From: Tritrichomonas foetus
Lineage: Eukaryota > Parabasalia > Tritrichomonadida > Tritrichomonadidae
Reading direction: 5' to 3'
DNA: 62,410 nucleotides
NCBI GenBank assembly: GCA_001839685.1
Contig: MLAK01000795.1
Location: 1 to 62,410 of the forward strand
Below, one piece after another: positions 50,199 to 60,781 of the stretch; position 1 is the stretch's first letter; the number at the start of each line of letters is the position of its first letter. The notes below the pieces were generated by a model. That model was not told where the DNA came from, searched no databases, and was given only the letters and a program-made list of their open reading frames with translations. Made by a program: the position numbers and the translations under genes.

Positions 50199-50591
50199 AT
50201 GGAAGAAGGAAAAGAATATTCATTCATGTTGGATCCTTCACNCATTTGTCATGTTCCTTTTCAAAAATATAAACAAGATTTCATTTTTATTGTCAATAAC
50301 AAAAAATATTTNACNTCACGAATTATTGCTGATTGCTTATCACCAATTATTAGCAATTTTCATTATCAAGATGTTATTCTTTCNGAATATTCTATTNATA
50401 CCAATATAAAAGGCGATTTTCAAATTGTTTTGGATTTATTTAATTTTGAAAAAAGAAAATATTCACGAAAAGATATAGAATTTGTCAATGAAATTTTCTT
50501 TCATCTTGGAAATGATAAATATTTTAAAATCAATTTGAAATATGATGATTCAATTACTATGGTGTGTATGGTAAATATACACATTTTATAA
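50199..50591 (+). pseudogene. Truncated BTB-like domain of a BTB-like/F5-8C family gene
   Basis: 130 codons from the ATG at 50199, encoding MEEGKEYSF...HVPFQKYKQDFIFIVNNKKY..., the N-terminal BTB-like module of trichomonad proteins that end in a discoidin domain. From about 50335 to 50555 it is nearly identical (above 90% by eye) to the 5' part of the gene at 62410-61225, then it diverges and stops. Several n calls fall here. There is no BACK-like middle or F5/8C end, so it is a fragment of a paralogue or a mis-assembled copy. The shared ends of identity are worth noting. Confidence 0.7.
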
Positions 50592-51058
50592 ATAATAATA
50601 CTTACAATAAGTGTTTTTATAGGAAAAGGGCGAACTTATGCATATTACTACTTTTGTATTTGTCTCATTTTATTGATCGTTTTTTATAATTCAGGAAAGG
50701 TCAAAAGATTAATATTTCCATATTGTCATTAATGAAAGGAGCGAGAAAAAATGCATTTGAATCTTGTTATTGTAATATGGCGCTAAATTGAAAATGAATG
50801 AAGCAGTTCGAATCGAATTCTTAGTTTCCATTAGTTTAATAAAGATAAGGATAGCCCAGAATCATTATACTGTTTCTAACTCATTGGATTTTATGGAATA
50901 GTCATTATTTAATTGATCTCTAACATTGCTTAATAAGAAAAATTTAGAAATTTTTTTCCATAAGCTAAAATCAGAAGAGATTATTTCTTCAAATAATGGA
51001 CAACAATCGACAAAGGAGACTTCGTTATTAGTGTTTTAAATAGATAAAACCTCAGAAC
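50592..51058. other. Intergenic region
   Basis: AT-rich, no gene recognised. It leads into the 20-bp tandem array. Confidence 0.35.
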
Positions 51059-51320
51059 AATAATATTCACTCCAGAAAAATAATATTCACTCCAGAAAAA
51101 TAATATTAACTCCAGAAACATAATATTNACTCCAGAACAATAATATTAACTCCAGAAACATAATATTCACTCCAGAACAATAATATTAACTCCAGAAACA
51201 TAATATTAACTCCAGAACAATAATATTCACTCCAGAACAATAATATTAACTCCAGAACAATAATATTCACTCCAGAACAATAATATTCACTCCAGAACAA
51301 TAATATTCACTCCAGAACAA
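51059..51320. repeat. Thirteen 20-bp tandem repeats (AATATTCACTCCAGAACAAT type)
   Basis: Thirteen copies of a 20-bp unit with the core TAATATTCACTCCAGAACAA, varying mainly between TTCACTCC and TTAACTCC and between GAACAA and GAAACA. The period is exactly 20, so each sequence line of 60 carries three. One n lies in it. The array is followed by a poly-purine stretch. The antisense 64-residue frame across it is a by-product. Confidence 0.97.
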
Positions 51321-51380
51321 TAATAATAAAATTTGATCAAAAAGAAAGAAAGAAAGAAAAAGCATTGATCGTTATATACT

Positions 51381-52307
51381 TTACAAAATCCCTAAAACAT
51401 GAGATGGAACGTAGCATGTTGTATTCCTAATGTTCACTTTCCAGAACTTCGAATATCCAATCACTTCCGCCTCTCCGCTGTCTCCTACACTCAGTGACAC
51501 TTTTTCACCAGCTATATCATCTACAGTGCAATTTTCTTTTATCGATACGCGGATTTTTTTGGATGTTGATGAGTCGAGCATGAAATAGTCTACTTTTTCA
51601 ATATTTTGCGAATTAGTGTTAACTATGAATTGGTTATATATGTAGTCAAAATCAAAATATTTTTCCATGTTTTTCCGTAATACTGGAATGGAATCAAGTT
51701 CAATATTTGTGGTTGGTTCTGACATGATATTGAATTTACCCATCAATAATGAAACTGATACATCTACGCCTGATTCAATCATACTAATAGAATTGTGTGA
51801 GTGCTGGATGCATTGGTCGATTATGTATTTCGCCTGTTTGGAGTTTTTCCGGAAATCTAGCGCGAAATTGATTAACTCTTGATTGAAACGTGCTGGGTCG
51901 CCTTCGCTTTTTGTACTTTCATTCAATTTTTGGATAGCTATGAGTGATTTACTCATATTTTGAAGCAGTGGCAAAATGACAGCTTTTCTGGCGTTTATAA
52001 GCGATAAGTAATCTTGCTGGTCGGCTGTCAGCTTTGAGATGCCGACTTCATATGATTCGAAAAATAAATTATTGGCGGCATACTCTGTAACATCGTGGAC
52101 ATATTTCATACTATTTGTAAAAGAACTCGATAAGTTGGCGTTTTCTAAATTCGTGTAGATATTTTTGAACTTGTCATCAACGACTTCAAAAGTGGCATTA
52201 ATTCCTTTCAAATACGTTATAATTGATGCGAACGCGTTTGTTACTTCATCGAACATGGCGTTTAAATTCCCAATAATTACATCATAAGGATCTGATTTTC
52301 GCTTCAT
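51381..52307 (-). CDS. Helical protein with C-terminal SH3-like domain
   Basis: 308 residues. Residues about 1-210 are all-helical, with coiled-coil-like stretches resembling a BAR-type membrane-bending domain. The end is a likely SH3 fold, around residues 250-308: KVSLSVGDSGEAEVIGYSKFWKVNI...CYVPSHVLGIL, with the Trp of FWKVNI and the YVPSHVL motif characteristic of SH3. BAR-SH3 proteins link curved membranes to actin regulators, which would suit the profilin gene in this window, but the BAR assignment is only from shape. The start has TCATA five bases upstream (52310-52314). Codon choice is less AT-rich than in the array beside it. Confidence 0.7.
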   Translation of the reverse strand: MKRKSDPYDVIIGNLNAMFDEVTNAFASIITYLKGINATFEVVDDKFKNIYTNLENANLSSSFTNSMKYVHDVTEYAANNLFFESYEVGISKLTADQQDYLSLINARKAVILPLLQNMSKSLIAIQKLNESTKSEGDPARFNQELINFALDFRKNSKQAKYIIDQCIQHSHNSISMIESGVDVSVSLLMGKFNIMSEPTTNIELDSIPVLRKNMEKYFDFDYIYNQFIVNTNSQNIEKVDYFMLDSSTSKKIRVSIKENCTVDDIAGEKVSLSVGDSGEAEVIGYSKFWKVNIRNTTCYVPSHVLGIL

Positions 52308-52309
52308 TT

Positions 52310-52314
52310 TATGA
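52310..52314 (-). promoter_or_regulatory. Initiator element (TCATA)
   Basis: TCATA on the minus strand with the A at 52312, five bases before the ATG at 52307. It matches the trichomonad TCA-Y-W form. Confidence 0.45.
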
Positions 52315-52532
52315 CTTGTGACATGAAAAGATTCGTGCTAATCACAGTCAATTTAACCTATTTTTGGTGAAAATAATTTTAATAACATTTAGTAATGTTT
52401 TAAAATTCACGTTAAAGCGCTTGATTTGCTATATTGGAAAAGATATTAACGATATAAGATAATAAAATCTAGCCATATATAAGTTCAAAATCGAACCAGA
52501 TATGTTATGAAAAAGTGGAAGAAAGATCAAAG

Positions 52533-53711
52533 ATGGAAGATTTTGTTTTTCGAGATGGATACCTTCTTCGATTATATTCACAGCGCGGTCCTCATGCTTA
52601 CTACAGATGTTCAAATCGTAAAAATAAATGCAAAGTTCGCCTTTCAATTAATCATTTAACCCAAACGGAAAATATATCAGGAGAGCATTTAGATTCATGC
52701 GTCAGAGATATCACACAAAATCCTGCCACTGTCCGACGTAGAAAAGCGCCTATCAAAAATCCAAATCCTTTACAACATCTCCAGAATCAAATTCCAATTT
52801 TTCCTCAAATTGACCAAAATCTCTTAGAAAATATTGCATTAATTCCGCCTGCACTTTTCCCGGATGAATTGCGCCAAACAATTGACAGGTCTCAATTTTT
52901 ACAATTAATCAGTGTTTATCCATCATTATCAGTTGTTTTGTTCACAAAAGAGATGTCAATATTTGCGCCATGCTGTAATCGACTTATTTTTGAATTATCA
53001 CAAACTTTTTATCAAGAGCCTTTTCATTATTTATTAATAATTTTTGGTTATTATTCACCAATAGAAATCAAACCAATTGCATTTTTCCTACTCCAAGATT
53101 GTGAACCTGTTGAATTATCCACACTTTTCAACTTTTTGAAAGGATCATTTAATCTCTCAAACATTGCAACTATTTACACTCGACCGGAAGCATCACTTCT
53201 CGATTTTTCTTTCACTCAAACACAAAATGTAAGAATGACATTCTTCCATATGCGAGAATTGGTATCAAAAACATTCTCCCCAGAAATAACCGATACAATC
53301 TTACAAATTTCAATGATGTCAAGAAATGATGCTGATCACTACATTCAAAATTTGAGAGATACTGAACCTGATTCACAGGTTCTGGCTTTTTATGACCAGA
53401 ATTTAGCAGCTAGGCAATTTGAATTCTGGAACGTTTCTGATGATTTGGATTTTCATAAAGCAGTGAATCCAATTTTAACTGAATTAAAAAATACAATTGA
53501 TGGATTTGGTGTCGATCCTCAACATTCAATTGTTACATTCGCTAGAAATTTACAACAACTTGAATTACAGCTAAGAAACATTCAAACTACAGCAAATGAA
53601 GAATTATTAACACCGAAATCAATTGACGATATAATTTTTGGTGGAGCACATATAGATCCGTCACTTGGAGATATTTCCATACCAAAAGAACATAAAGATG
53701 GAAATTCCTAA
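52533..53711 (+). CDS. FLYWCH/WRKY-GCM1-like zinc-finger protein
   Basis: 392 residues from the ATG at 52533; the longer frame begins with GTG. Residues about 4-58 form a small zinc-binding domain, FVFRDGYLLRLYSQRGPHAYYRC(26)...NKC(33)KVRL...GEH(52)LDSC(56), a Cys-Cys-His-Cys set with the Y-R-C and C-x-x-x-L features of FLYWCH and WRKY-GCM1 domains. These bind DNA and occur both in transcription factors and next to MULE transposases. The remaining 330 residues resemble the MULE-derived middle region in style (FPDELRQ, FTKEMSIFAPCC) but I see no complete DDE catalytic set. It is probably a domesticated, transposon-related nuclear protein. TCAAAG lies directly before the ATG. Confidence 0.65.
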   Translation: MEDFVFRDGYLLRLYSQRGPHAYYRCSNRKNKCKVRLSINHLTQTENISGEHLDSCVRDITQNPATVRRRKAPIKNPNPLQHLQNQIPIFPQIDQNLLENIALIPPALFPDELRQTIDRSQFLQLISVYPSLSVVLFTKEMSIFAPCCNRLIFELSQTFYQEPFHYLLIIFGYYSPIEIKPIAFFLLQDCEPVELSTLFNFLKGSFNLSNIATIYTRPEASLLDFSFTQTQNVRMTFFHMRELVSKTFSPEITDTILQISMMSRNDADHYIQNLRDTEPDSQVLAFYDQNLAARQFEFWNVSDDLDFHKAVNPILTELKNTIDGFGVDPQHSIVTFARNLQQLELQLRNIQTTANEELLTPKSIDDIIFGGAHIDPSLGDISIPKEHKDGNS

Positions 53712-53883
53712 AACTCATAATTTTTAATAATTGAAAGGTGAAATTGTAGGTCAAAATGATTTAAATCGACCAAAGTGTCACACAAAATAATTCAATTGTT
53801 TATTTAAAGTGCGGCTTTCAAAATATTTAACGGTCGCTATTCAAAACACCCAACCTTGGCGGTTATGGTCTGGCCTTTTTGGA

Positions 53884-54534
53884 ATGAAGGCTCAACGCTG
53901 CACAAAGGTCCGCCGCATTATCGAAACCGGTCTCTTCTATGCCGAACTTAACGAGCTCCTTACACGCGAGCTTGCCGCCGATGGCTATGGTGGTTGCGAA
54001 GTCCGTACAACACCATCCCGTACAGAAATCATCATCAAGGCCTCAAACACAAACCTTTTCGTTGAAAAGAACGGCCGCCGCCTCCAAGAAATCCGCCTCA
54101 TGGTCATGAAGAGGTGGCACATCCGTGACGAGCAGCTCGAAATCTTCATCGACCGTATCCAACGCCGTGGTCTTTCAGCTCTCAACCAACTCGAATCCCT
54201 CCGTTACAAACTCGTCAACCGTATCCCAGCACGTCGTGCTGCCTACTCCATCATCCGTTTCGTTATGGATGCTGGCGCCCGTGGTTGCGAAGTCGTCATC
54301 TCCGGTAAGATGAGGTCCGCTCGTGCCCAAGCCATGAAATTCCGCGAAGGATACATGGTCAAGAGTGGAGATCCATCAGCCAAATACGTCTCAAAGGCCG
54401 TCGGTCACATCCCAATGAAACAGGCCGTCGTCGGTATCCGCGTCCTCATCATGCTCGCCCAAGACCCACACGGCGTCAACGGCCCACGCGAACCACAACC
54501 AGACGTTATCAAGGTCAACGAAGCCAAGGATTAA
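53884..54534 (+). CDS. RPS3: 40S ribosomal protein uS3
   Basis: 216 residues from the ATG at 53884; the longer frame begins with GTG and adds residues unlike uS3. The sequence follows eukaryotic uS3 closely: FYAELNELLTRELAADGYGGCEVRTTPSRTEIIIKAS, a type 2 KH domain with FVEKNGRRLQEIRLMVMKRW, then AESLRYKL-like QLESLRYKLVNRIPARRAAYSIIRFVMDAGARGCEVVISGKMR and HIPMKQAVVGIRVLIMLAQDP. uS3 sits at the mRNA entry channel of the small subunit. The KH loop GExG is replaced by VEKNG, a one-residue insertion. Strong GC-rich codon bias (many ATC, CGT, CTC, GTC) marks a very highly expressed gene and stands out against the neighbours. Stop TAA followed by A. Confidence 0.95.
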   Translation: MKAQRCTKVRRIIETGLFYAELNELLTRELAADGYGGCEVRTTPSRTEIIIKASNTNLFVEKNGRRLQEIRLMVMKRWHIRDEQLEIFIDRIQRRGLSALNQLESLRYKLVNRIPARRAAYSIIRFVMDAGARGCEVVISGKMRSARAQAMKFREGYMVKSGDPSAKYVSKAVGHIPMKQAVVGIRVLIMLAQDPHGVNGPREPQPDVIKVNEAKD

Positions 54535-54578
54535 ACAATACCTTTGCTTTTATCAATTGATAATTTTTTTAATGTTTT

Positions 54579-54700
54579 TTTCTTGTTTTTGGTTTTTTCT
54601 TGTTTTTGGTTTTTTCTTGTTTTTGGTTTTTTCTTGTTTTTGGTTTTTTCTTGTTTTTTGGGGTTTTCTTGTTTTTGAGCTTTTCTTGTTTTTGAGTTTT
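54579..54700. repeat. 17-bp T-rich tandem repeat 3' of RPS3
   Basis: About seven copies of a unit close to TTCTTGTTTTTGGTTTT, degrading to TTCTTGTTTTTGAGCTTT at the right end. It begins 45 bases after the RPS3 stop, so it may lie in the 3' flank or terminator region. Confidence 0.85.
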
Positions 54701-56806
54701 TGCCTGAGGAATGCGAATGAGAGCCAGCTAGGTAATCTATCTTATTCTATTAAAGCTGTATAATGTCTTGCATACTTGGGAAGAGGGTTTCTCAAATCTA
54801 TAAAGATGTCCAGCTTATTTGTTCAGACTCTGGTCATGTGCTGGAACCCTATTTTTATTACTGCATGAGATGTAAATCTTGTTTATTATTCTAATTAGAA
54901 TTGTAGCATTTGGGAAAGTGTTTGATTATGTTTCGACTATGTAAAAAATGACGAAAATTGAGCCCAAACTTTAGATCTCTGAAAGGAACGATGCAGGAAA
55001 GAAACTCATTGACTTTAAATTGCTGTATTTTTTATTTTGTGTCTTTTATTGGATTATCAAATTTTGATGAAGTTCGAGAAAACTTTTATTGTGGTTCATT
55101 TTTTAGTAAATAGAATATTTAATTTTCTGAATTTCTTACTGGTTTGATGTCTGTAAGGCTTCAATAAATCATAGAACTGTCCCAGGAGGATTGTAAGAAT
55201 AACAAAATGCTAAAGAATTATCAAGCGCTCTTAACAATGACATGAGATTCAATATGAAAGTTGGGCTCAAAACTCGAAGGTGATATTGAAATTAGAAATA
55301 CTCCTTAAATATATCTCGAAATGTTTATGTTTTGACGGAAATATTCATGAAATTAAACTAAAATCAATAGGAGGATTTGTTGGTCAATCAAGAGGAGGTA
55401 AATTCGAGCATGAACACTTTCTCGAAAGGTTTTATAAGTCAACAAAATGTAATGTGTTATTTGAGAGACATGAAGTCAGGACATTAATATTCATTAGTTT
55501 GGAATGATCCAGTGATATTCTGATTATCACTTTGTGTTAATGTTTATTATCTCAGATCTTGTTCTTGAAGAATTAATGAAAAGCCAAATAATAATTATCG
55601 ATAAAAAGTTTTAATCAGTTAGTCTAAAATCATGACATAAATATCAAATGCATATTGAATGAAAATAGGGATTTCTTTACGGAAACCAAAGACAACGATT
55701 TGCTTTTGCATAATTTGATATATAACAATCCAATAAATGCATTCACCTATGAAATATCTAACGTTTTAGATTCGAAGAATGAAGCATGTTAGTAATTGTA
55801 ATTGTGGTAGATCGTTTTTCTACCATTTGATGTACAAATCATGATAATTTTAATGGTTAGACGTTAGAAATTAGAAATCATGATGATCTCATGAGAATCT
55901 GTGAATTGTCTCATATTAAACTCGATATATAAGGTGAAATATTCATTAAATTCATAATTGTTTTAATTATAACCATAATATTTTTTTTTCATCATCATCA
56001 TGATCTAACCAAATTGCAAAACAAGAACCAAAAAATATGTAGTTGCAAATAAAAATGAAATCAGAAATAGGATTCATCTTCCTCTTATTCTTTTTAGATA
56101 TACTAAGGAATAACAATTCTGTTTGGCACATTTTAGATATTATAAGAGATGTTTTAGACTTTGATTAATCTTAATGAAACGACATTTATAGATCCTGAAA
56201 TGAAAGAATTATTAATGAAAGTAGTAGGAAACATATGATTATCAAACCATTCTATTTTACATATTCTCACTTTGTTGAAGTTGAGAAAATCCATCTGATA
56301 ACATTAATTAAGAAAAACATAATATTATAGGCTTATTTCGTGATCATGATTAAAAGTTGTTCGACTATAGCAGGAGTAATGAATAATGAAAATTAATTTC
56401 ATTAACATTAGTGAAAGATAACATTCTGGATATAAAGAAAATTTGGAATATCACCCTAAAAAAGGCGACATAGTCAACCAAATGTATTTTTACATTTGGA
56501 GATTTTTTGATATATATATATATTCATACCCACAACACTTCCATTACCGAAGAGAATATTCTTTCAAAATATTAATACATGCTTGTACTCCTTACATATT
56601 ATACACTTCAATTTGAAGCTTCTTGTTTTAATAATTATGAATTATAACCATGGAAAATATTTTACCTTTCAGAAAACCTGAACATAAACAATTTTAAAAT
56701 GTGATCACTTCCTGTTCTATTAAATTTAATAAATAATATTTCTAATAAGTAACAATAAAAAATAAATATAGAATTACAACAATTTTACATTCATATATAA
56801 AAAGAA
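54701..56806. other. Two-kilobase intergenic region
   Basis: AT-rich with scattered poly-A and poly-T. A 75-codon frame at 55280-55507 starts with GTG and shows GGFVGQSRGG, but has no coding support. No RNA gene, repeat array or mobile element recognised. Confidence 0.4.
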
Positions 56807-58915
56807 TTAAACCTCAGGAGTTTCTTCACGATGAACTTTGACAACATTTGGATTAACTCTTATATCATGATCATCTGTTGAAACTTGCTTAAATGGTTGA
56901 AAGTCTAAAACTGCATTGATATCAACATCTTCAGAGTTTTCTCCAAACATACTTCCTTGAACAGCTTGAATTGAATTTGGATCTGTTGTCATATCACGTA
57001 AATAATAATGCCCATCTGCACCCTTGAGGAATTTCTGATTCAGGGCAATCATATTTGAATTCCTATTGGGACGCATCACCAGATTACTTTTGGCCATTTG
57101 CTTATTCTTTGTATATGTTACAGGATTTTCAGCAGATTGCCCAAGTGATGAATTAGACATTGGATTACCTCCTATGTTCGGTTTCCTTGAATTTAATGGA
57201 GGAAGTTTACTAGTTTTTGGTTGTTGAACCATTTGTTTGATTGTTTCATTTTCTGGGAAGAAAGCAGAAAGATATTGGAAGAATTCATCTTTTGTTATTC
57301 GAATTCTAAGTTCGTTTTCCGCTTTAACTCGATCAATTTTCATAGCTAGTTTTAATCTTAGTCCTTTCACTTCATTCTTCATTGAATCCAAAAGTGATAA
57401 TTGGGTAATTAATTGCTTGGCATCATTTTTCTCCAATTTAACTCCATTTCCACCAATTCCATTTGAACCTGAAAATGTGTCTATCAACAAGTTTTCAACA
57501 CGTGGCATTACAGCCTCAAGAACTCGTTGTGTAACTTTTCCTTCATCGATTCTAGCAACAACCTGTTGTGTTCCAGCTTGTTGATTTTGATTTTTCTTTT
57601 GTGTCTTTTTCATTTTTGTAATGAGTCCACTAATTCCTTTCTTGACTTTCTTCCGTTTTCTAGGATTCTTTTTACTTCTTCCTTCATCTTCTTCAACTTC
57701 AATATCTGGTTCATCATCTTCATCATCCAAATCAGCCTCAGATTCATTATCTTGTTGTTGTTCTTTTCCAGAAGAATCTTTAGATGGTTTGGTTTTCTTG
57801 ACTCTTCGTTTAACACTCAATCCAATATGTCTTCGTTTTGGTGCTTTATTTTCTGTTCGAATTTCAGTTTCTTCAATTTCAATATGTTCTTCTGTATCCA
57901 ACCCAATATTTCGATATTCTTTTTCAACTGGAATTTCATCATCATCATCATTGCCGTCATCATCAATCAGATTTTCATTTCCTTTTCCTTTTTCTGCTTT
58001 TCTTTGTGAATCTTCTTCTTCTTCCTCTTCTTCTTCTTCATTTTCAAGATAATTCGGATCATCTTTTCTTGCATTTTTCGCAAGTCTCATTAATTTGGAC
58101 ATTTCCTCATTAATTATGTCAGTTTCTTTATTGTAATTCATATCTAAATTCTTTTTCCTTCTTTTCAGAAGTCGATACGCTTCATTAATTTTCTTTTCAT
58201 CTGTAATTCCACCTGATAAAGCAAACTCCACAACAGCTGACGAATTTATATCGCCTTTGTTTGAACCACCGCCAGAAACTTTCAAAGTGGCCAATTCTTT
58301 TTTCAGTTCGTCTTTAGTAACGTAGTTAGATAGGTCAATTCCAGCACCATTCATCTGAGTGTGAAGTGAATGCGACTCAATTTGGAATTTTATTGATTTC
58401 ATTATTCTTTCATTTGCTTCTTCGCTTTCTTGTCGTTGTTTGGCCATTTCTTTTTGAATGGATTGAATTGTGTTGCACACTTCAGAAAAAGATTCACTCA
58501 TTTGGGCTGTTTCTGATGCGCTGGCCTGCCATTCGTCTCGATCGACTTTCGCCGTCAGTTCTGTGTCAACTTTTGAAAGCGCCTCTGAATTGTTAATGAT
58601 TTTCTCATTAATTGATGTCATTTTTGAGTTTATCATGTCGAGCGCGTCGTCGATTGGAATTCCTTCGCGCGTGTAAATGGTCGGCTGCATGTTTTGAAGT
58701 CTCACAAAGATTCTGTCTTCAACTTCATCCATGGCGGCAGTTAGGTTGGCGACCTGAGTTTGCAAGGATCGGATTTGCGAGCGTAATTCATCGATTGTGG
58801 TCTGCTGATTGACATTTTGCTGTAACATTTGCGTGACACCCTTCCCAAAGAGGGTGAAAACGTAATTCAACGTCGATTGCTCCATGTTTTCGGCGTCGTC
58901 GCCGGTAGGAAGCAT
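56807..58915 (-). CDS. Coiled-coil protein with acidic and basic clusters
   Basis: 702 residues. Residues about 30-215 are coiled coil (ELRSQIRSLQTQVANLTAAMDEVEDR and following heptads). A Glu-rich run follows at about 293-305. Two Lys/Arg-rich clusters (KRRVKKTKPSK, KKNPRKRKKVKK) could be nuclear signals. A second weaker helical region occupies about 470-580, and the last 120 residues are Asn/Ser-rich with a final VHREETPEV. No enzyme motif, membrane segment or signal peptide. I do not recognise the family; nuclear or cytoskeletal roles are equally possible. The start is a good ATG with TCAACACAG about 20 bases upstream. The gene is intact. Confidence 0.85.
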   Translation of the reverse strand: MLPTGDDAENMEQSTLNYVFTLFGKGVTQMLQQNVNQQTTIDELRSQIRSLQTQVANLTAAMDEVEDRIFVRLQNMQPTIYTREGIPIDDALDMINSKMTSINEKIINNSEALSKVDTELTAKVDRDEWQASASETAQMSESFSEVCNTIQSIQKEMAKQRQESEEANERIMKSIKFQIESHSLHTQMNGAGIDLSNYVTKDELKKELATLKVSGGGSNKGDINSSAVVEFALSGGITDEKKINEAYRLLKRRKKNLDMNYNKETDIINEEMSKLMRLAKNARKDDPNYLENEEEEEEEEEDSQRKAEKGKGNENLIDDDGNDDDDEIPVEKEYRNIGLDTEEHIEIEETEIRTENKAPKRRHIGLSVKRRVKKTKPSKDSSGKEQQQDNESEADLDDEDDEPDIEVEEDEGRSKKNPRKRKKVKKGISGLITKMKKTQKKNQNQQAGTQQVVARIDEGKVTQRVLEAVMPRVENLLIDTFSGSNGIGGNGVKLEKNDAKQLITQLSLLDSMKNEVKGLRLKLAMKIDRVKAENELRIRITKDEFFQYLSAFFPENETIKQMVQQPKTSKLPPLNSRKPNIGGNPMSNSSLGQSAENPVTYTKNKQMAKSNLVMRPNRNSNMIALNQKFLKGADGHYYLRDMTTDPNSIQAVQGSMFGENSEDVDINAVLDFQPFKQVSTDDHDIRVNPNVVKVHREETPEV

Positions 58916-59329
58916 CTTAATTTCTGTGTTGAGAAATTTTGCGGAAAATTGAATAGCATATTTTGTACGTTATTTGGGAACTTTTTACAACGATATTTGG
59001 CCAATAAAATTTTATATTCCTCAATTCATTGATGAACATGTCGACGGTTTACATCTAACCAGTTCACCATAAAGATTCATCACCATTAAATTTTTCATCT
59101 ATTAGTTGCTATTCGATCATCCTATATAAAGAAATAAGTTTACCTATTCAACACTTTTTTATTTGTGAAACATAAGTATTTCATATAACATTTCAGTATA
59201 GAAAACTTGATTTGATGATATGAATTTGATGTTTTCACTTCACTAATCGTAAACTATACCACCTAAAATAAAATAAAATAATTAAATAATTAAATAAAAA
59301 AAGGAAAGTTGTCGATACACTGTTTAAAT
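58916..59329. other. Intergenic region between two minus-strand genes
   Basis: AT-rich spacer holding the leader of the coiled-coil gene and the 3' flank of the next gene. A tandem run (AATAAAATAATTAAATAATTAAAT) lies at about 59268-59298. No gene. Confidence 0.4.
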
Positions 59330-60781
59330 TCAGTCGCACTCATTGAGTGGACAGAGTTCGTCAATCCTCTTAATCAGTTCGTTTATCTGTTGATTTGATT
59401 CGATTGCATCTTTCTGCCTGACACCCCAGATTCCTTTTCCATTCTTCTGGTTGAATAAGTTGAGCTTGTTCTCCTTAGATACTCTCATGAACTTGTCGTA
59501 ACGCATGTGGTCACGAACGATTTTGACGGCGATTGATGTTTTAGCGTCAATGAGATTTTCAGCGGCTCTTCCGAGTGAGCTGTTCATTCTTGATGTTTGT
59601 TGTTCCATATCAGTGATTTCTTCTGATGCAGCCCTTACAGGATCTTCGATAGACTTTTGGATTGCTCTGAGGCCTTCTTCATTCCTGTCGTTGACTTCAT
59701 TCATTTGCGCATTGTATTCATTATGAATGGCGTCGATTGGGTCACCAACTTCCTTTCTGAGGATTCTAATCATATCTTCTTCAGTTTGGGCGAGTGTTTC
59801 GGAATATTCCTTCATGCGGTTGATTTTGTCTTCAAATTCGTCAAGTTGCTTCTGGTTTTGTTCTTCAATTTCGCGGAATTCTTCTTTTTCGCGAGTGATG
59901 GTGTCTTCGAGATCCTCGATTTCGGCTTGTTGGCGTTTAGCTGTTTCAAGGAGTTGTCTCATCTTTTCGTCATGTTCGGCCTTCATATTTGCGACTGCTG
60001 TATTTTGAGCTTTGATGATAACTTCGCGCATAGTCGAAACTTCGTCAAAGTGTCTCGAATCGGCCTGAAGACGCTCTCTGTCTGCTTTGTTTCGGGTGGC
60101 GCTGAGTGCCCATGATAAGAAGAATCCGATATTTTCTTCGTGGAGTTCTGGGCAGAGGAAAATTCCTTCGTCTTGTTCTTTCGTGAGTCTCGAGAAGTCG
60201 ATAAGCGGAATGAGAGGTACAGCTGATGACGGTTTAGTATTGAAAAGTGAGATAACGAAATCTAGCAATTTGACCTGATCAATTGACCTTTGATCAGCTT
60301 TCAACAAAACTCGGAAAATCGACTCTGGTGGTGCCTCCAAAAATCTTTCGTCTGTGAGTGCATCATTAACAATGTTGGAAACAGCGATTATATCAGCATC
60401 ACCGTAATCTTTGATTCTGGCATGATCCAATAAATCTGCAACTGGGTCGACATCTTCCGGTCGAGAAAGGCCTTTGTTCTTGATATATTCCGTGACGAAT
60501 TTGACGAGTGTTGAAACTTCCCATTCATTTGCGATATCCAAAAGTTCAAATGCGTTGTTGCGCGTGACTTTGAACGGCTGGAGTTGACAAGCTGCATTGA
60601 AAGCTTCGAGGGTTTCATCACGGACGCGTTGGGCGAGAACACCTTGGGTTTTTCCTTGTTGCATTAATTTATTGCATTTCTTCGACATTTTTGCAAAGGT
60701 AGGGCCGTCGAGTTCATAACGAAGGTTATTTGCCCAGAGTGTGAATATACGCATGAATGTTGGCGTGTTTGATGGATCCAT
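59330..60781 (-). CDS. BTB-like domain plus long coiled coil
   Basis: 483 residues from the ATG at 60781; the longer frame depends on a TTG. Residues about 10-100 resemble a BTB-like domain (ETLEAFNAACQLQPFKVTRNNAFELLDIANEWEV is the typical 'last-helix' motif of trichomonad BTB-like proteins), followed by a helical BACK-like stretch (about 100-225). Residues about 255-430 are coiled coil with EEFREIEEQNQKQLDEFEDK-type heptads. The last about 60 residues are basic then acidic. Codon use is strikingly more GC-rich than the flanks, like uS3 and RIO2, suggesting high expression. This plan recurs in trichomonads as a large family of unknown function. TCAAAATCG lies upstream as a candidate start. 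Confidence 0.8.
   Translation of the reverse strand: MDPSNTPTFMRIFTLWANNLRYELDGPTFAKMSKKCNKLMQQGKTQGVLAQRVRDETLEAFNAACQLQPFKVTRNNAFELLDIANEWEVSTLVKFVTEYIKNKGLSRPEDVDPVADLLDHARIKDYGDADIIAVSNIVNDALTDERFLEAPPESIFRVLLKADQRSIDQVKLLDFVISLFNTKPSSAVPLIPLIDFSRLTKEQDEGIFLCPELHEENIGFFLSWALSATRNKADRERLQADSRHFDEVSTMREVIIKAQNTAVANMKAEHDEKMRQLLETAKRQQAEIEDLEDTITREKEEFREIEEQNQKQLDEFEDKINRMKEYSETLAQTEEDMIRILRKEVGDPIDAIHNEYNAQMNEVNDRNEEGLRAIQKSIEDPVRAASEEITDMEQQTSRMNSSLGRAAENLIDAKTSIAVKIVRDHMRYDKFMRVSKENKLNLFNQKNGKGIWGVRQKDAIESNQQINELIKRIDELCPLNECD

Noticed and set aside
51059..51320. Possible CRISPR array
   Set aside because: The repeats are head-to-tail with no spacers, in a eukaryotic setting.
55280..55507. 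75-residue frame containing GGFVGQSRGG
   Set aside because: Starts with GTG, isolated, no coding bias; possibly an old fragment but not supportable.
57527..58113. Phe/Ser-rich plus-strand frames
   Set aside because: Antisense of the Glu/Lys-rich coiled-coil gene.
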